A stretch of DNA of 64,000 nt from Streptomyces viridochromogenes (GCF_001270495.1 NZ_LGUR01000240.1:30227-94226); one strand, 5' to 3'; positions 52,435 through 61,549 are shown, counted from the stretch's first letter. Translations and numbers: made by a program. The notes: generated by a model from the sequence alone, not told the origin.

Positions 52435-53199
52435 ATGAACGTGATGGAGAGACACAACTTCGTGATCGAGATGCTCATGCGTGAGAACCGCGCGACCGTC
52501 GCGGACCTCGCCAGCGCGACGGGGGCCTCGGAGATGACGATCCGCCGGGACCTGGAGGTCCTGGAATCGCGCGGTGCCCTGCGCAGAGTGCGCGGCGGCG
52601 CGGTGAGCAATCTGCCGGGCGGGGTCGAACCGCCGTACGCGATCCGCGCGATGTCGGGCATGGAGACGAAGGTGCGGCTCGCGCGTACCGTGCTGTCGCT
52701 GCTGACGGACGGCGAGACGATCGCCCTGGACACCGGTACGACCCTGGTGGCCGTCGCGAAGGCCATGGAGGACCGGCAGTTCACCGTCACCCCGCTGTCG
52801 CTGCACGCGGCCTTCGCCCTGTCCGCCTACCCCGGCATCCAGTTGCTGCTGCCCGGTGGCCAGGTCCGTTCGGGCGAGCTGTCCTTCTACGGCCAGACGC
52901 CGGCCGACACTTTCAAGGACCTGTGCTTCGACACCTTCGTACTGGGCTGCTGCGGGGTGGATCCGGCCCGTGGGGCGACCGCGTACAACCTTGACGACGT
53001 CCAGGTGAAGCGGGCGGCTCTCGAATCGGCCCAGCGGGTCATCCTGGTGGCCACGGCCGAGAAACTGGGCCGCACGGCACTCGGGCGCATCTGCTCACTG
53101 GAGGAGATCGCTCTGGTCGTCACCGATGCGGCACTGGACAACCCGGTGGTCGAGATGATGCAGGCGCGGGGCGTACAGGTGGTCCATCCGCAACCCTGA
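52435..53199 (+). CDS. DeoR-family sugar-phosphate-responsive regulator
   Basis: A 254-aa regulator. The N-terminal DeoR helix-turn-helix reads RHNFVIEMLMRENRATVADL, then TGASEMTIRRDLEVLESRGA and LRRVRGGAV. The C-terminal sensor domain (about 75-230) is of the phosphosugar-isomerase-like type: GETIALDTGTTLVAVAKAM, and CGVDPARGATAYNLDD. Such proteins usually repress sugar genes until a phosphorylated sugar binds. ATG 52435 and ATG 52444 are both possible; neither has a clear ribosome-binding site, and 52444 would fit the family start better. It diverges from the MFS permease gene that opens the cluster. Confidence 0.88.
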   Translation: MNVMERHNFVIEMLMRENRATVADLASATGASEMTIRRDLEVLESRGALRRVRGGAVSNLPGGVEPPYAIRAMSGMETKVRLARTVLSLLTDGETIALDTGTTLVAVAKAMEDRQFTVTPLSLHAAFALSAYPGIQLLLPGGQVRSGELSFYGQTPADTFKDLCFDTFVLGCCGVDPARGATAYNLDDVQVKRAALESAQRVILVATAEKLGRTALGRICSLEEIALVVTDAALDNPVVEMMQARGVQVVHPQP

Positions 53200-53349
53200 A
53201 CGCCGTCGGCACCGCGCGGCATGTGGCCCAAGGGGGAGCGCAGGCGGGGCGGCGGGCGCACCACCACCGTGGCGAGCGCTGCGTAGGATCCGAACAGGGA
53301 GAACCCGGGCCCGTTCCGACGCCGCACCGACTTCGTTCCTGGAGACGAC

Positions 53350-53910
53350 ATGAGCAGCGCCCTTCTCGTGATGGACGTCCAACAGGCCATCGTGGACATC
53401 GCCGACGACGGCTCCGGATACCTGCCGCGCCTGCGCAGAGCGATCGACGGGGCCCGGGCGGCGGACATCCCCGTGATCTACGTGGTCATCGCGTTACGTC
53501 CCGGCTTCCCGGAAGTCGGCACGCGCAACAGGGCACTCGCCGCCATCGCGCGAGCCGGCCTCTACGTCGAAGGCGCCCCGGGCACCGAGATCCACCCCGA
53601 GGTCGCGCCCCTGCCGGGGGACGTGGTGGTCACCAAGCGACGGGCGAGCGCGTTCTCGGGCAGCGATCTCGACGTGGTGCTCAGGGCTCGCGGTATCGAC
53701 AGCCTCGTGCTCACCGGCATCGCCACCAGCGCTGTGGTGCTGTCCACCCTGTGCCAGGCGAACGACCTGGACTTCGGCCTCACCGTCCTCTCCGACGCCT
53801 GCCTGGACACCGACCCGGAGGTGCACCGGGTCCTCGTCGGGCGGCTGTTCCCGCAGTGGGCGGATGTCGTCACGGTCGACGACTGGCTCAAGACGCCGCC
53901 GGTGGCCTGA
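53350..53910 (+). CDS. isochorismatase-family hydrolase lacking the catalytic Cys
   Basis: A 186-aa protein with the isochorismatase fold: ALLVMDVQQAIVD (catalytic Asp position), VVTKRRASAFSGSDLDVVLR (catalytic Lys), and the third motif GIATSAVVLSTLCQAND. In amidohydrolase-type members this last motif carries the nucleophilic Cys (G-x-x-T-x-x-C); here Val stands there. The protein may thus work without a thiol, as in true isochorismatases, or have lost activity. ATG 53350 is 150 bp after the DeoR stop. It is a single gene, and the next promoter lies behind it. Substrate unknown. Confidence 0.83.
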   Translation: MSSALLVMDVQQAIVDIADDGSGYLPRLRRAIDGARAADIPVIYVVIALRPGFPEVGTRNRALAAIARAGLYVEGAPGTEIHPEVAPLPGDVVVTKRRASAFSGSDLDVVLRARGIDSLVLTGIATSAVVLSTLCQANDLDFGLTVLSDACLDTDPEVHRVLVGRLFPQWADVVTVDDWLKTPPVA

Positions 53911-53980
53911 CGGGCGCCCGGCAACCGGGGCGGGACGGCTCACCGAAGCAGTGGAGACGACACTCGGCGACGGCTCGGTC

Positions 53981-54050
53981 TTGACAGGCGGCCGTCGTGG
54001 GGCTTCCCTGGTCATGACCTGGACGCGTTGCGTATCACGCTACTGTTGTG
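53981..54050 (+). promoter_or_regulatory. promoter/operator region of the FdhF-like gene
   Basis: TTGACA stands at 53981-53986, and GTTGCGTATC at 54027-54036 with GTTGTG following at 54045. The decamer GTTGCGTATC is found again, exactly, before the Rieske oxygenase gene (63236-63245). Here the gap between TTGACA and the decamer is 46 nt, longer than in the other four promoters of this region (30-33 nt). No clear -10 box is seen. Confidence 0.45.
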
Positions 54051-54115
54051 TGATGTGAAACTCGGCCGGTCGTGGTCAGGCTCTGGCTTCCCTACACCGC
54101 GGAGTAGCGCTACAG

Positions 54116-56431
54116 ATGACTCGCAAGCCACCTGCTGAGGACCCCGGCGACGCTCGTCTGCGGGTCGGCCCCCCGAAGGAGTACGCCGCCGGCCTGCCCG
54201 CGGTCACTTCCTCGCTGCGGCACGCCGGCGAACAGATGGGGGCCCGGCGCAGTCTGCTCACCCTCCTCAGGGTCAATCAGAAGGAGGGCTTCGACTGCCC
54301 CGGCTGCGCCTGGCCCGAGCCGGAACACCGGCACCGGGCGGAGTTCTGCGAGAACGGGGCCAAGGCCGTGGCCGAAGAGGCCACCGTGCGCCGCGTCACC
54401 CCCGACTTCTTCGCCGGGCACACTCTTGAGGACCTGCTGCCCCGCACTGACTACTGGCTGGGCCAGCAAGGACGTCTCACCCACCCCATGTACCGCCCGG
54501 CGGGCAGCGACCGCTACCGGCCGATCTCCTGGAACGACGCGTTCGCCGTGATCGCCCGCGAACTCGCCGAGCTCGACCACCCGGACCAGGCCGCCTTCTA
54601 CACCTCCGGGCGGGCGAGCAACGAAGCCGCGTTCCTCTACCAGCTGTTCGTCCGCATGCTCGGCACCAACAACCTGCCCGACTGCTCCAACATGTGCCAC
54701 GAGTCCAGCGGTTCGGCCCTGACGGAGACCATCGGCATCGGCAAGGGCAGCGTCAGCCTGGACGACCTCCACGAGGCGGATCTCATCCTCGTGGTCGGCC
54801 AGAACCCCGGCACCAACCATCCCCGCATGCTCTCCGCCCTGGAACAGGCCAAGCGGCGGGGCGCTCGCATCATCTCGGTCAACCCCCTGCCCGAGGCCGG
54901 GCTGCTCCGGTTCAAGAACCCCCAGCGTCCCTCCGGCGTCCTCGGCGGTGGCACCCGGTTGTCGGACCAGTTCCTCCAGATCAGGCTGGGCGGGGACCAG
55001 GCGTTGTTCCAGGCCTTCAACCGCATGCTGCTGGAGGCGGAGGACGAAGCGCCCGGCACCTGTCTGGACACGCCGTTCATCGACCGGTACACGCACGGCT
55101 TCCAGGAGTTCGCCGAGCACGCCCGCAAGGTGTCGTGGGACGACATCCTCCAGGCCACGGGCCTGTCCGAGGAAGAGATCCGGGACGCGTTCCGCCAGGT
55201 GCTGGCCGCCGAGAAGATCGTCGTCTGCTGGGCGATGGGACTCACCCAGCACAAGCACTCCGTGCCCACCATCCGGGACGTCGTGAACTTCCTGCTGCTG
55301 CGCGGCAACATCGGCCGTCCGGGCGCGGGGCTCTGCCCGGTGCGGGGCCATTCCAACGTGCAGGGCGACCGCACCATGGGCATCTACGAGAAGCCGGACG
55401 ACGCGTTCCTGGACGCGCTCGGCGCCGAGTTCGCGTTCACGCCCCCGCGGCACCACGGCCACGACGCCGTGGAGAGCATCCGTGCCATGCGCGACGGCGA
55501 CGTACGCGTCTTCGTCGCGCTGGGTGGCAACTTCGTCGCCGCCGCTCCCGACACCGACCTGACCGAGCAGGCGATGCGCCGTTGCCGCCTCACGGTCCAG
55601 ATCTCGACCAAGCTCAACCGCTCGCACGTCATCGCGGGGGAGCAGGCGCTCATCCTCCCGTGCCTCGGCCGGACCGAAGCCGACCAGCGGCCGACCGGAC
55701 CCCAACTGGTCACAGTGGAGGACTCCATGGGCATGGTGCATCTCTCGCGGGGACGGCTGGCGCCCGCCTCCGATCAGCTGCTGAGCGAGGTCGCGATCAT
55801 CTGCCGCATGGCACGGGCGGCACTCGGGGAAGCGGGGTCCCATGTGCCGTGGGAGGACTTCGAGTCGGACTACGACCGCATCCGTGACCGCATCGAAAGG
55901 GTGATCCCCGGCTTCGAGGACTTCAACGCCCGGGTACGACGGCCCGGCGGCTTCGCCCTGCCCCACCCGCCCCGGGACGAGCGCCGCTTCACGACCAGCA
56001 CCGGCCTGGCCAACTTCACCGCCAACCCGCTGGACGCGCCCCATGTCCCGCCGGGCCGGCTGCTGTTGCAGACCCTGCGCTCCCACGACCAGTACAACAC
56101 CACCATCTACGGCCTGGACGACCGCTACCGCGGCATCCACCAGGGCCGCCGGGTCCTCTTCCTGAACCCCGACGACCTCACCGACCGCGGGCTCGCGGAC
56201 GGGGACGTCGTCGACATCGTCAGCGAGTACGAGGACGGCGTGGAACGCAGGGCGCCGGCCTTCCGGGTGGTGCCGTACCCGACCCCCCGAGGCTGCTGCG
56301 CCGCCTACTTCCCCGAGACCAACGTCCTCGTCCCCCTGGACTCCACGGCGGCCATCAGCAACACCCCCACGTCGAAGTCCATCGTCGTCCGGCTGGAACC
56401 GGCCACCGCCGACGCCCACCCCGGTGGCTGA
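54116..56431 (+). CDS. FdhF/YdeP-family molybdopterin oxidoreductase
   Basis: A 771-aa member of the formate-dehydrogenase-H-like YdeP group. The N-terminal part has FDCPGCAWPEPE and CENGAKAV, where other family members bind an iron-sulfur cluster. The probable molybdenum ligand is Cys in LPDCSNMCHESSGSALTET. Cofactor-binding stretches are LILVVGQNPGTNHPRML, RGNIGRPGAGLCPVRGHSNV and, near the end, FPETNVLVPL...NTPTSKSIVV. Related proteins oxidise formate or take part in acid resistance; true function varies. A formate role is attractive because formaldehyde oxidation genes lie downstream. The start is ATG 54116, and the stop overlaps the PabB-like start by 8 nt. Confidence 0.85.
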   Translation: MTRKPPAEDPGDARLRVGPPKEYAAGLPAVTSSLRHAGEQMGARRSLLTLLRVNQKEGFDCPGCAWPEPEHRHRAEFCENGAKAVAEEATVRRVTPDFFAGHTLEDLLPRTDYWLGQQGRLTHPMYRPAGSDRYRPISWNDAFAVIARELAELDHPDQAAFYTSGRASNEAAFLYQLFVRMLGTNNLPDCSNMCHESSGSALTETIGIGKGSVSLDDLHEADLILVVGQNPGTNHPRMLSALEQAKRRGARIISVNPLPEAGLLRFKNPQRPSGVLGGGTRLSDQFLQIRLGGDQALFQAFNRMLLEAEDEAPGTCLDTPFIDRYTHGFQEFAEHARKVSWDDILQATGLSEEEIRDAFRQVLAAEKIVVCWAMGLTQHKHSVPTIRDVVNFLLLRGNIGRPGAGLCPVRGHSNVQGDRTMGIYEKPDDAFLDALGAEFAFTPPRHHGHDAVESIRAMRDGDVRVFVALGGNFVAAAPDTDLTEQAMRRCRLTVQISTKLNRSHVIAGEQALILPCLGRTEADQRPTGPQLVTVEDSMGMVHLSRGRLAPASDQLLSEVAIICRMARAALGEAGSHVPWEDFESDYDRIRDRIERVIPGFEDFNARVRRPGGFALPHPPRDERRFTTSTGLANFTANPLDAPHVPPGRLLLQTLRSHDQYNTTIYGLDDRYRGIHQGRRVLFLNPDDLTDRGLADGDVVDIVSEYEDGVERRAPAFRVVPYPTPRGCCAAYFPETNVLVPLDSTAAISNTPTSKSIVVRLEPATADAHPGG

Positions 56432-57494
56432 CCTCGCCCCACTGGCCCGCTTCGGGAGCCTCCTCGCCACCGGCCTGCGGGACGTGACCAGCGATCCGGC
56501 GGCCCTTGACTCCGCCGGGTTCTGGGCCGTGGTCGCCGACTTCGAGGGGCGCCTTGTCTGCGCGCGCTTCAGTGACGTACGCCGGGCCCCCGTGCCGGCC
56601 GCCGCGCCCGCGCCGTGGCGGGGCCCGGACCCGGACTCCTGGACGTCCTCCCTCGACCGGGCCGCCTATACCGCCGGGGTCCGGCGCATCCGTGAGCACA
56701 TCGCGGCCGGCGAGGTCTACCAGGCCAACCTGTGCCGGGTCCTGTCCGCGCCGCTGCCCGACCCGGAGCGCGCGGACGTCGACGCGCTCACCGCCCTGCT
56801 GGCGCGCGGCAATCCAGCGCCGTACGCCGGCACCGTGCGTCTCCCGGCGCACGGTGTGGAGATCGCCACGGCCTCGCCCGAACTCTTCCTCCGCCGCCGG
56901 GGCCGCACGGTGGAGTCCGGCCCCATCAAAGGCACCGGGCGGACCGCCGACGACCTCCTCGAAAAGGACCACGCCGAGAACGTCATGATCGTGGACCTGG
57001 TCCGCAACGACCTGGGACGCGTCTGCGCCACCGGTAGCGTGACCGTTCCCGACCTGTGCGCCGTCGAGGAACACCCCGGCCTGGTGCACCTGGTGTCCAC
57101 CGTGCGAGGTGAGCTCGCCGAACGCGTCGGATGGCCCGAACTGCTCGCCGGCACGTTCCCGCCCGGGTCCGTCACAGGCGCCCCCAAGTCCAGCGCACTG
57201 CGGGTGATCGCGGCGCTGGAGACCGCGCCGCGCGGCCCGTACTGCGGGGGCGTCGGCTGGGTCGACGCCGACCGCGGCACGGCCCAACTGGCCGTGGGCA
57301 TCCGCACGTTCTGGATCGACCGTCCCGCTCCGGGCGGCCCCGTACTGCGCTTCGGTACGGGGGCGGGGATCACCTGGGACTCCGATCCCGAGCGCGAGTG
57401 GGCCGAGACCCGGCTGAAAGCGCGGCGGCTGCTCACGGTGGCGTCGGGTGCGTACCCGCGTGGCTCCCGCATGCCCTCCCGCCTGGGAGGCTGA
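56424..57494 (+). CDS. chorismate-binding enzyme, PabB-like (ADC synthase component I)
   Basis: A 356-aa chorismate-utilising enzyme. It has AGEVYQANLCRVL, SPELFLRRRGRTVESGPIKGTG with the lysine of PIKGT that marks aminodeoxychorismate synthase (TrpE has PIAGT), ENVMIVDLVRNDLGR, and GSVTGAPKSSALRVIAALE. The N-terminal subdomain is short compared with TrpE. It should aminate chorismate to 4-amino-4-deoxychorismate, the precursor of p-aminobenzoate, using ammonia from a PabA-type partner that is not nearby. The GTG start at 56424 lies inside the end of the FdhF-like gene (8-nt overlap), so the two are co-translated. The link between them is not obvious; folate as the one-carbon carrier is one guess. 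Confidence 0.86.
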   Translation: MADLAPLARFGSLLATGLRDVTSDPAALDSAGFWAVVADFEGRLVCARFSDVRRAPVPAAAPAPWRGPDPDSWTSSLDRAAYTAGVRRIREHIAAGEVYQANLCRVLSAPLPDPERADVDALTALLARGNPAPYAGTVRLPAHGVEIATASPELFLRRRGRTVESGPIKGTGRTADDLLEKDHAENVMIVDLVRNDLGRVCATGSVTVPDLCAVEEHPGLVHLVSTVRGELAERVGWPELLAGTFPPGSVTGAPKSSALRVIAALETAPRGPYCGGVGWVDADRGTAQLAVGIRTFWIDRPAPGGPVLRFGTGAGITWDSDPEREWAETRLKARRLLTVASGAYPRGSRMPSRLGG

Positions 57495-57568
57495 TGGTTC
57501 GTCGGGCCCGGATCCCTCCGTGCGCGGCCGTTCATCGGGTTGCGGTCGTGTAACTCGACACCAACCTC

Positions 57569-57634
57569 TTGACAGCCCTCCCCGGCACCCAGAGGGTTGT
57601 TGCCCATAGTGAATTCCGATGCATTATTCGCAAC
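57569..57634 (+). promoter_or_regulatory. promoter/operator of the BCCT transporter
   Basis: TTGACA (57569-57574) is followed, 30 nt from its start, by GTTGCCC (57599), part of the longer GGTTGTTGCCCATAGTG. A facing half-site TTCGCAACG occurs near 57627-57635. The gap from TTGACA to GTTGC matches that of three other promoters further right. The -10 box is poor. The 290-bp gap before the transporter gene holds nothing else. Confidence 0.5.
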
Positions 57635-57784
57635 GACGCACCATGGCGGCCGCTCCGCCTCCCCTCCTCTCGTCGTTCCCCCATCCGCTCCGGCGTGCTC
57701 GTCGGTCAGACGGAATCACCGACGAGTTCCCCTGCCGTCGTCCGCGACAAAGACTCCACTGCCGTCTGTGGAAAGGACGAGCTG

Positions 57785-59551
57785 ATGAGTAAAACCCGTG
57801 AAAGGGACGGGAGCCGTAGCCATCCCGTCGCCGCGGATCTCCCAGGAAGCCCGGCGCAGTCCGCCGCTCCCAGGACCGACCTGATCGTCTTCGGCGTCGC
57901 CGCGGCCCTCACCCTCGCCTTCGTGGTGTGGGGAGCCACCGCGACCGACACGCTGGAGAGCGTGTCCGGAAAGCTGCTGGACGGGACCATTCGCAACGGT
58001 GGCTGGGCCTTCGTCCTCGCGGCCTCGGGCTTCGTGGTCTTCGCCCTCTGGCTGGCGGTCAGCCGCTACGGCCGGATCACCCTGGGCAAAGAGGGCGAGG
58101 AGCCCGAGTTCCGCACCGTCTCATGGATCGCCATGATGTTCAGCGCGGGCATGGGCATCGGCCTGATGTTCTACGGCGTGAGCGAGCCGCTCTCGCACTT
58201 CGTCACGCCGCCGCCGGGCACCGACCCGGCCGACGCCAACGAGGCCATGGAGACCGCCATGGCCACGACCCTCTTCCACTGGACGCTGCACCCGTGGGCG
58301 ATGTACGCGGTGGTGGGTCTGGCGATCGCCTACAGCACCTTCCGGCGCGGCCGCCGGCAGCTGATCAGCGCGGTGTTCACCCCGCTGATCGGTGAGAAGC
58401 GGGCCAACGGCTGGGGTGGCCGGGTCATCGACATCCTCGCCATCTTCGCCACCCTCTTCGGCTCCGCGGCCTCCCTGGGGCTCGGCGCCCTGCAGATCGG
58501 CAGCGGCTTCACCGGACTGGGCTGGCTGGGATCCGTCGGCACCGGCCTGCTGGTCGCCGTGATCGCGGTGCTGACCGTGGCGTTCGTGGCCTCGGCGGTG
58601 TCCGGGATCGAGAAGGGAATCCAGTGGCTGTCCAACATCAACATGGTGCTGGCGGTGACACTGGCGGTCTTCGTGTTCCTCGTGGGGCCGACCATCTTCA
58701 TCCTCGACCTGTTGCCCACCTCCATCGGCGCGTACCTCGGTGACCTGGCCCAGATGGTCGGCCGTACCGAGGCGTCCAGCGGCGAGGGAGTCGCCGACTG
58801 GCTGGCCGGCTGGACGGTCTTCTACTGGGCCTGGTGGATCTCCTGGACGCCCTTCGTCGGCATGTTCATCGCGCGCATCAGCCGCGGCCGGACGATCCGG
58901 CAGTTCGTGGGCGGGGTCATCCTGGTGCCCAGCACCGTCAGCCTGCTGTGGTTCGCTGTCTTCGGCGGCTCGGCGATGCACCTCCAGGACCAGAAGCGGC
59001 TCAGTGACGCCTCGACCGCCCAGGGCCAGCTCTTCGACGTGCTCCAGCAGTACCCGCTCGCCACGATCACGAGCGTGGTGGTGATGATCCTCGTCGGCAT
59101 CTTCTTCGTCTCCGGCGCCGACGCCGCCTCGATCGTGATGGGCACGCTCTCGCAGCGTGGATCCCTGGAACCGGCCCGCGGTGTCGTCATCTTCTGGGGC
59201 GTGCTGACCGGCGCGGTCGCCGCGATCATGCTGCTCATCGGCGGCGGCAAGGGCGACGCGCTCACCGGACTCCAGAACCTCACCATTCTCGCGGCGGCGC
59301 CCTTCACCCTGGTGATGGTCGGCCTCTGTATCGCCCTCACCCGCGATCTGCGCCAGGACCCGCTCATCATCCGCGGGCGCATCGGCAAGGAGGCCATCGA
59401 GACGGCCGTCATCGCCGGCCACGAGAAGTACGACGGCGACTTCGAGCTGCGCATCGGCCCCGTGGCGTGCAACGACGGCGCGGAGTCCACGCAACCCTCG
59501 CAGTCCCAGGACCCCGTGCACCCCACGGAGCCCTCCACCTCCGCTCACTGA
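57785..59551 (+). CDS. BCCT-family betaine/carnitine/choline transporter
   Basis: A 588-aa secondary transporter with 12 spans. The family signature is GWTVFYWAWWISWTPFVGMF near the middle, with MFSAGMGIGLMFYGVSEPLS in the third-span region, where the Gly-rich GMGIGLM motif binds substrate and sodium. The about 60-residue C-terminal tail (LRIGPVACNDGAESTQPSQS and on) is polar and may sense osmotic state. It imports glycine betaine or a related quaternary amine. ATG 57785 is used because spans start at about residue 35 after it; upstream sequence is the promoter. Placed before formaldehyde oxidation and Rieske oxygenase genes, it likely feeds betaine catabolism as well as osmoprotection. It ends in a very strong terminator. 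Confidence 0.92.
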   Translation: MSKTRERDGSRSHPVAADLPGSPAQSAAPRTDLIVFGVAAALTLAFVVWGATATDTLESVSGKLLDGTIRNGGWAFVLAASGFVVFALWLAVSRYGRITLGKEGEEPEFRTVSWIAMMFSAGMGIGLMFYGVSEPLSHFVTPPPGTDPADANEAMETAMATTLFHWTLHPWAMYAVVGLAIAYSTFRRGRRQLISAVFTPLIGEKRANGWGGRVIDILAIFATLFGSAASLGLGALQIGSGFTGLGWLGSVGTGLLVAVIAVLTVAFVASAVSGIEKGIQWLSNINMVLAVTLAVFVFLVGPTIFILDLLPTSIGAYLGDLAQMVGRTEASSGEGVADWLAGWTVFYWAWWISWTPFVGMFIARISRGRTIRQFVGGVILVPSTVSLLWFAVFGGSAMHLQDQKRLSDASTAQGQLFDVLQQYPLATITSVVVMILVGIFFVSGADAASIVMGTLSQRGSLEPARGVVIFWGVLTGAVAAIMLLIGGGKGDALTGLQNLTILAAAPFTLVMVGLCIALTRDLRQDPLIIRGRIGKEAIETAVIAGHEKYDGDFELRIGPVACNDGAESTQPSQSQDPVHPTEPSTSAH

Positions 59552-59565
59552 GAGCGGCCGACCCG

Positions 59566-59616
59566 CGCCCGGCGGGGCCGTGGCACCGACCTGGTCGGCC
59601 ACGGCCCCGCCGGGCG
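59566..59616 (+). terminator. very strong hairpin terminator after BCCT gene
   Basis: Bases 59566-59584 and 59598-59616 are exact reverse complements: a 19-bp perfect stem (CGCCCGGCGGGGCCGTGGC on the left). The 13-nt loop can itself pair (CGACC/GGTCG). It lies 14 bp past the BCCT stop. No T tract follows, as is common in actinomycetes. Confidence 0.85.
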
Positions 59617-59670
59617 TTCCCGCTGCTCCAGCGGCGTTCGCGCCCCGGCTGAGGAACCTCGTCGCGCTCC

Positions 59671-59736
59671 TTGACCCCTGGTTGGCGCTGACCCATGCTG
59701 TGTTGCGGCACATGAAATGCGTGCCGTAATGAGCAA
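59671..59736 (+). promoter_or_regulatory. promoter/operator of the formaldehyde oxidation operon
   Basis: TTGACC (59671-59676), a 17-nt spacer, then CATGCT (59694-59699) form a sigma-70-like promoter. GTTGCGGCACATG starts at 59702, directly over the expected start of transcription, and a facing GAGCAAC ends at 59736. The same -10 hexamer CATGCT with a 17-nt spacer is used before the Rieske oxygenase gene (63227). Confidence 0.6.
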
Positions 59737-59772
59737 CATCTGATTCAAGTCACGACCAGTCGAGGAGTGGCC

Positions 59773-60858
59773 ATGACGCACCAGGTCCGAGCCGTCGTCG
59801 CGCGGGGCAAGGGCGCCCCCGTCAGCCTGGAAACGATCATCGTGCCCGACCCGGGCCCGGGTGAGGCGCTGGTGAAGATCGAGGCCTGCGGGGTCTGTCA
59901 CACCGATCTGCACTACCGCGAGGGGGGCATCAACGACGACTTCCCCTTCCTGCTGGGCCACGAGGCCGCGGGTGTCGTGGAGTCGGTGGGAGAGGGTGTC
60001 ACGGACGTGGCACCCGGTGACTTCGTGATCCTCAACTGGCGTGCGGTGTGCGGTCAGTGCCGGGCCTGCCTGCGCGGACGGCCGTGGTACTGCTTCAACA
60101 CCCACAACGCGAAGCAGAAGATGACCTTGACCGACGGCACCGAGTTGTCGCCCGCGCTGGGCATCGGCGCGTTCGCGGAGAAGACGCTGGTGGCGGCGGG
60201 ACAGTGCACCAAGGTCGACCCGGCCGCGTCGGCGGCCGCGGCCGGGCTGCTGGGGTGCGGTGTGATGGCGGGCATCGGCGCGGCCATCAACACCGGCAAC
60301 ATCGGCCGGGGCGACTCGGTCGCCGTCATCGGCTGCGGCGGCGTCGGGGCCGCGGCGATCGCCGGGGCGAACCTGGCGGGCGCGGCGAAGGTCATCGCGG
60401 TCGACATCGACGACCGCAAGCTGGAGACGGCCTCGAAGCTGGGCGCGACCCACACCGTCAACTCCAAGGAGTCCGACGCGGTCGAGGCGATCCGCGAGCT
60501 GACCGGCGGCCACGGCGCCGACGTCGTCATCGAGGCGGTCGGCCGCCCGGAGACGTACAAGCAGGCGTTCTACGCCCGCGACCTCGCCGGCACCGTCGTC
60601 CTGGTCGGCGTGCCCACCCCCGAGATGAAGCTGGAGCTGCCGCTGCTGGACGTCTTCGGCCGCGGCGGCTCGCTGAAGTCCTCCTGGTACGGCGACTGCC
60701 TGCCGAGCCGCGACTTCCCGATGCTCATCGACCTCTACCGACAGGGCCGGCTGGACCTGGACGCCTTCGTCACGGAGACCATCGCGCTGGACGAGGTCGA
60801 GAAGGCCTTCGAGCGGATGCACCACGGCGACGTCCTGCGCTCGGTGGTGGTCCTCTGA
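59773..60858 (+). CDS. mscR: S-(hydroxymethyl)mycothiol dehydrogenase (formaldehyde dehydrogenase)
   Basis: A 361-aa Zn-dependent MDR dehydrogenase. It has the zinc ligands [12 protein letters not shown] and [10 protein letters not shown], the structural cysteines [16 protein letters not shown], the NAD fold [19 protein letters not shown], and the subgroup stretch [20 protein letters not shown] that is typical of the mycothiol-dependent enzyme. It oxidises the formaldehyde-mycothiol adduct to S-formylmycothiol. ATG 59773 has GAGGAG 5 nt ahead; an in-frame GTG at 59767 is too close to that site. The MBL hydrolase start overlaps its stop by one base (TGATG). Formaldehyde is released when betaine, dimethylglycine or sarcosine is demethylated, which ties it to the Rieske oxygenase genes on the right. 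Confidence 0.92.
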   Translation: MTHQVRAVVARGKGAPVSLETIIVPDPGPGEALVKIEACGVCHTDLHYREGGINDDFPFLLGHEAAGVVESVGEGVTDVAPGDFVILNWRAVCGQCRACLRGRPWYCFNTHNAKQKMTLTDGTELSPALGIGAFAEKTLVAAGQCTKVDPAASAAAAGLLGCGVMAGIGAAINTGNIGRGDSVAVIGCGGVGAAAIAGANLAGAAKVIAVDIDDRKLETASKLGATHTVNSKESDAVEAIRELTGGHGADVVIEAVGRPETYKQAFYARDLAGTVVLVGVPTPEMKLELPLLDVFGRGGSLKSSWYGDCLPSRDFPMLIDLYRQGRLDLDAFVTETIALDEVEKAFERMHHGDVLRSVVVL

Positions 60859-61487
60859 TGACGGCCCGCATCGAGCACCTCGTCACCTCGGGGACGTTCT
60901 CCCTGGACGGCGGCACCTGGGACGTCGACAACAACGTGTGGATCGTCGGCGACGACGTGGAGGCGATCGTCATCGACGCCGCCCACGATGCCGACGCCAT
61001 CGCCCGGGCGGTCGGCGACCGGCGCCTCGTCGCCATCGTGTGCACGCACGCCCACAACGACCACATCGACGCCGCGCCCGACCTCGCGGCGCGCACGGGC
61101 GCCCCGGTCCTCCTCCATCCGGACGACCTGCCGCTGTGGAAGCAGACGCACCCCGACAGGGCGCCGGACGCCGAGCTGACCGACGGACAGGGCATCTCGG
61201 TGGCCGGAATCGAGCTGACCGTGCTGCACACGCCCGGCCACGCCCCCGGTGCGGTCTGCCTGTACGCACCGGCCCTCGGGGCGCTCTTCAGCGGCGACAC
61301 GCTGTTCGCCGGCGGGCCAGGGGCCACCGGGCGGTCCTACAGCCACTTCCCGACCATCGTCGAGTCGATCCGGGACCGGCTGCTGACGCTGCCCGCGGAG
61401 ACCGTCGTGCACACCGGACACGGGGACGCGACCACCGTCGGCGCCGAGGCCCCGCACTTGCAGGAGTGGGTCGACCGCGGCTTCTGA
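60858..61487 (+). CDS. metallo-beta-lactamase-fold hydrolase (probable S-formylmycothiol hydrolase)
   Basis: A 209-aa glyoxalase II-like enzyme. The zinc motif THAHNDHIDA (HxHxDH) is followed by LHTPGHAPGAVCLY, LFSGDTLFAGG and VVHTGHGDATT. It is always found next to the mycothiol formaldehyde dehydrogenase in related genomes, as far as I know, and very likely cleaves S-formylmycothiol to formate and mycothiol. The start ATG 60858 overlaps the dehydrogenase stop, so translation is coupled. It ends before a strong hairpin at 61512-61549. Confidence 0.88.
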   Translation: MTARIEHLVTSGTFSLDGGTWDVDNNVWIVGDDVEAIVIDAAHDADAIARAVGDRRLVAIVCTHAHNDHIDAAPDLAARTGAPVLLHPDDLPLWKQTHPDRAPDAELTDGQGISVAGIELTVLHTPGHAPGAVCLYAPALGALFSGDTLFAGGPGATGRSYSHFPTIVESIRDRLLTLPAETVVHTGHGDATTVGAEAPHLQEWVDRGF

Positions 61488-61511
61488 CGCTCCACCGGGG
61501 GGTTTCTTGCG

Positions 61512-61549
61512 GCGCCCGTTCCGCCTGTTTTCGCAGGTGGAACGGGCGC
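61512..61549 (+). terminator. hairpin terminator after the formaldehyde operon
   Basis: GCGCCCGTTCCGCCTG (61512-61527) pairs with CAGGTGGAACGGGCGC (61534-61549): 16 bp with one G-T wobble and a 6-nt TTTTCG loop, a very stable tetraloop-like cap. It lies 24 bp past the MBL stop. Confidence 0.85.
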
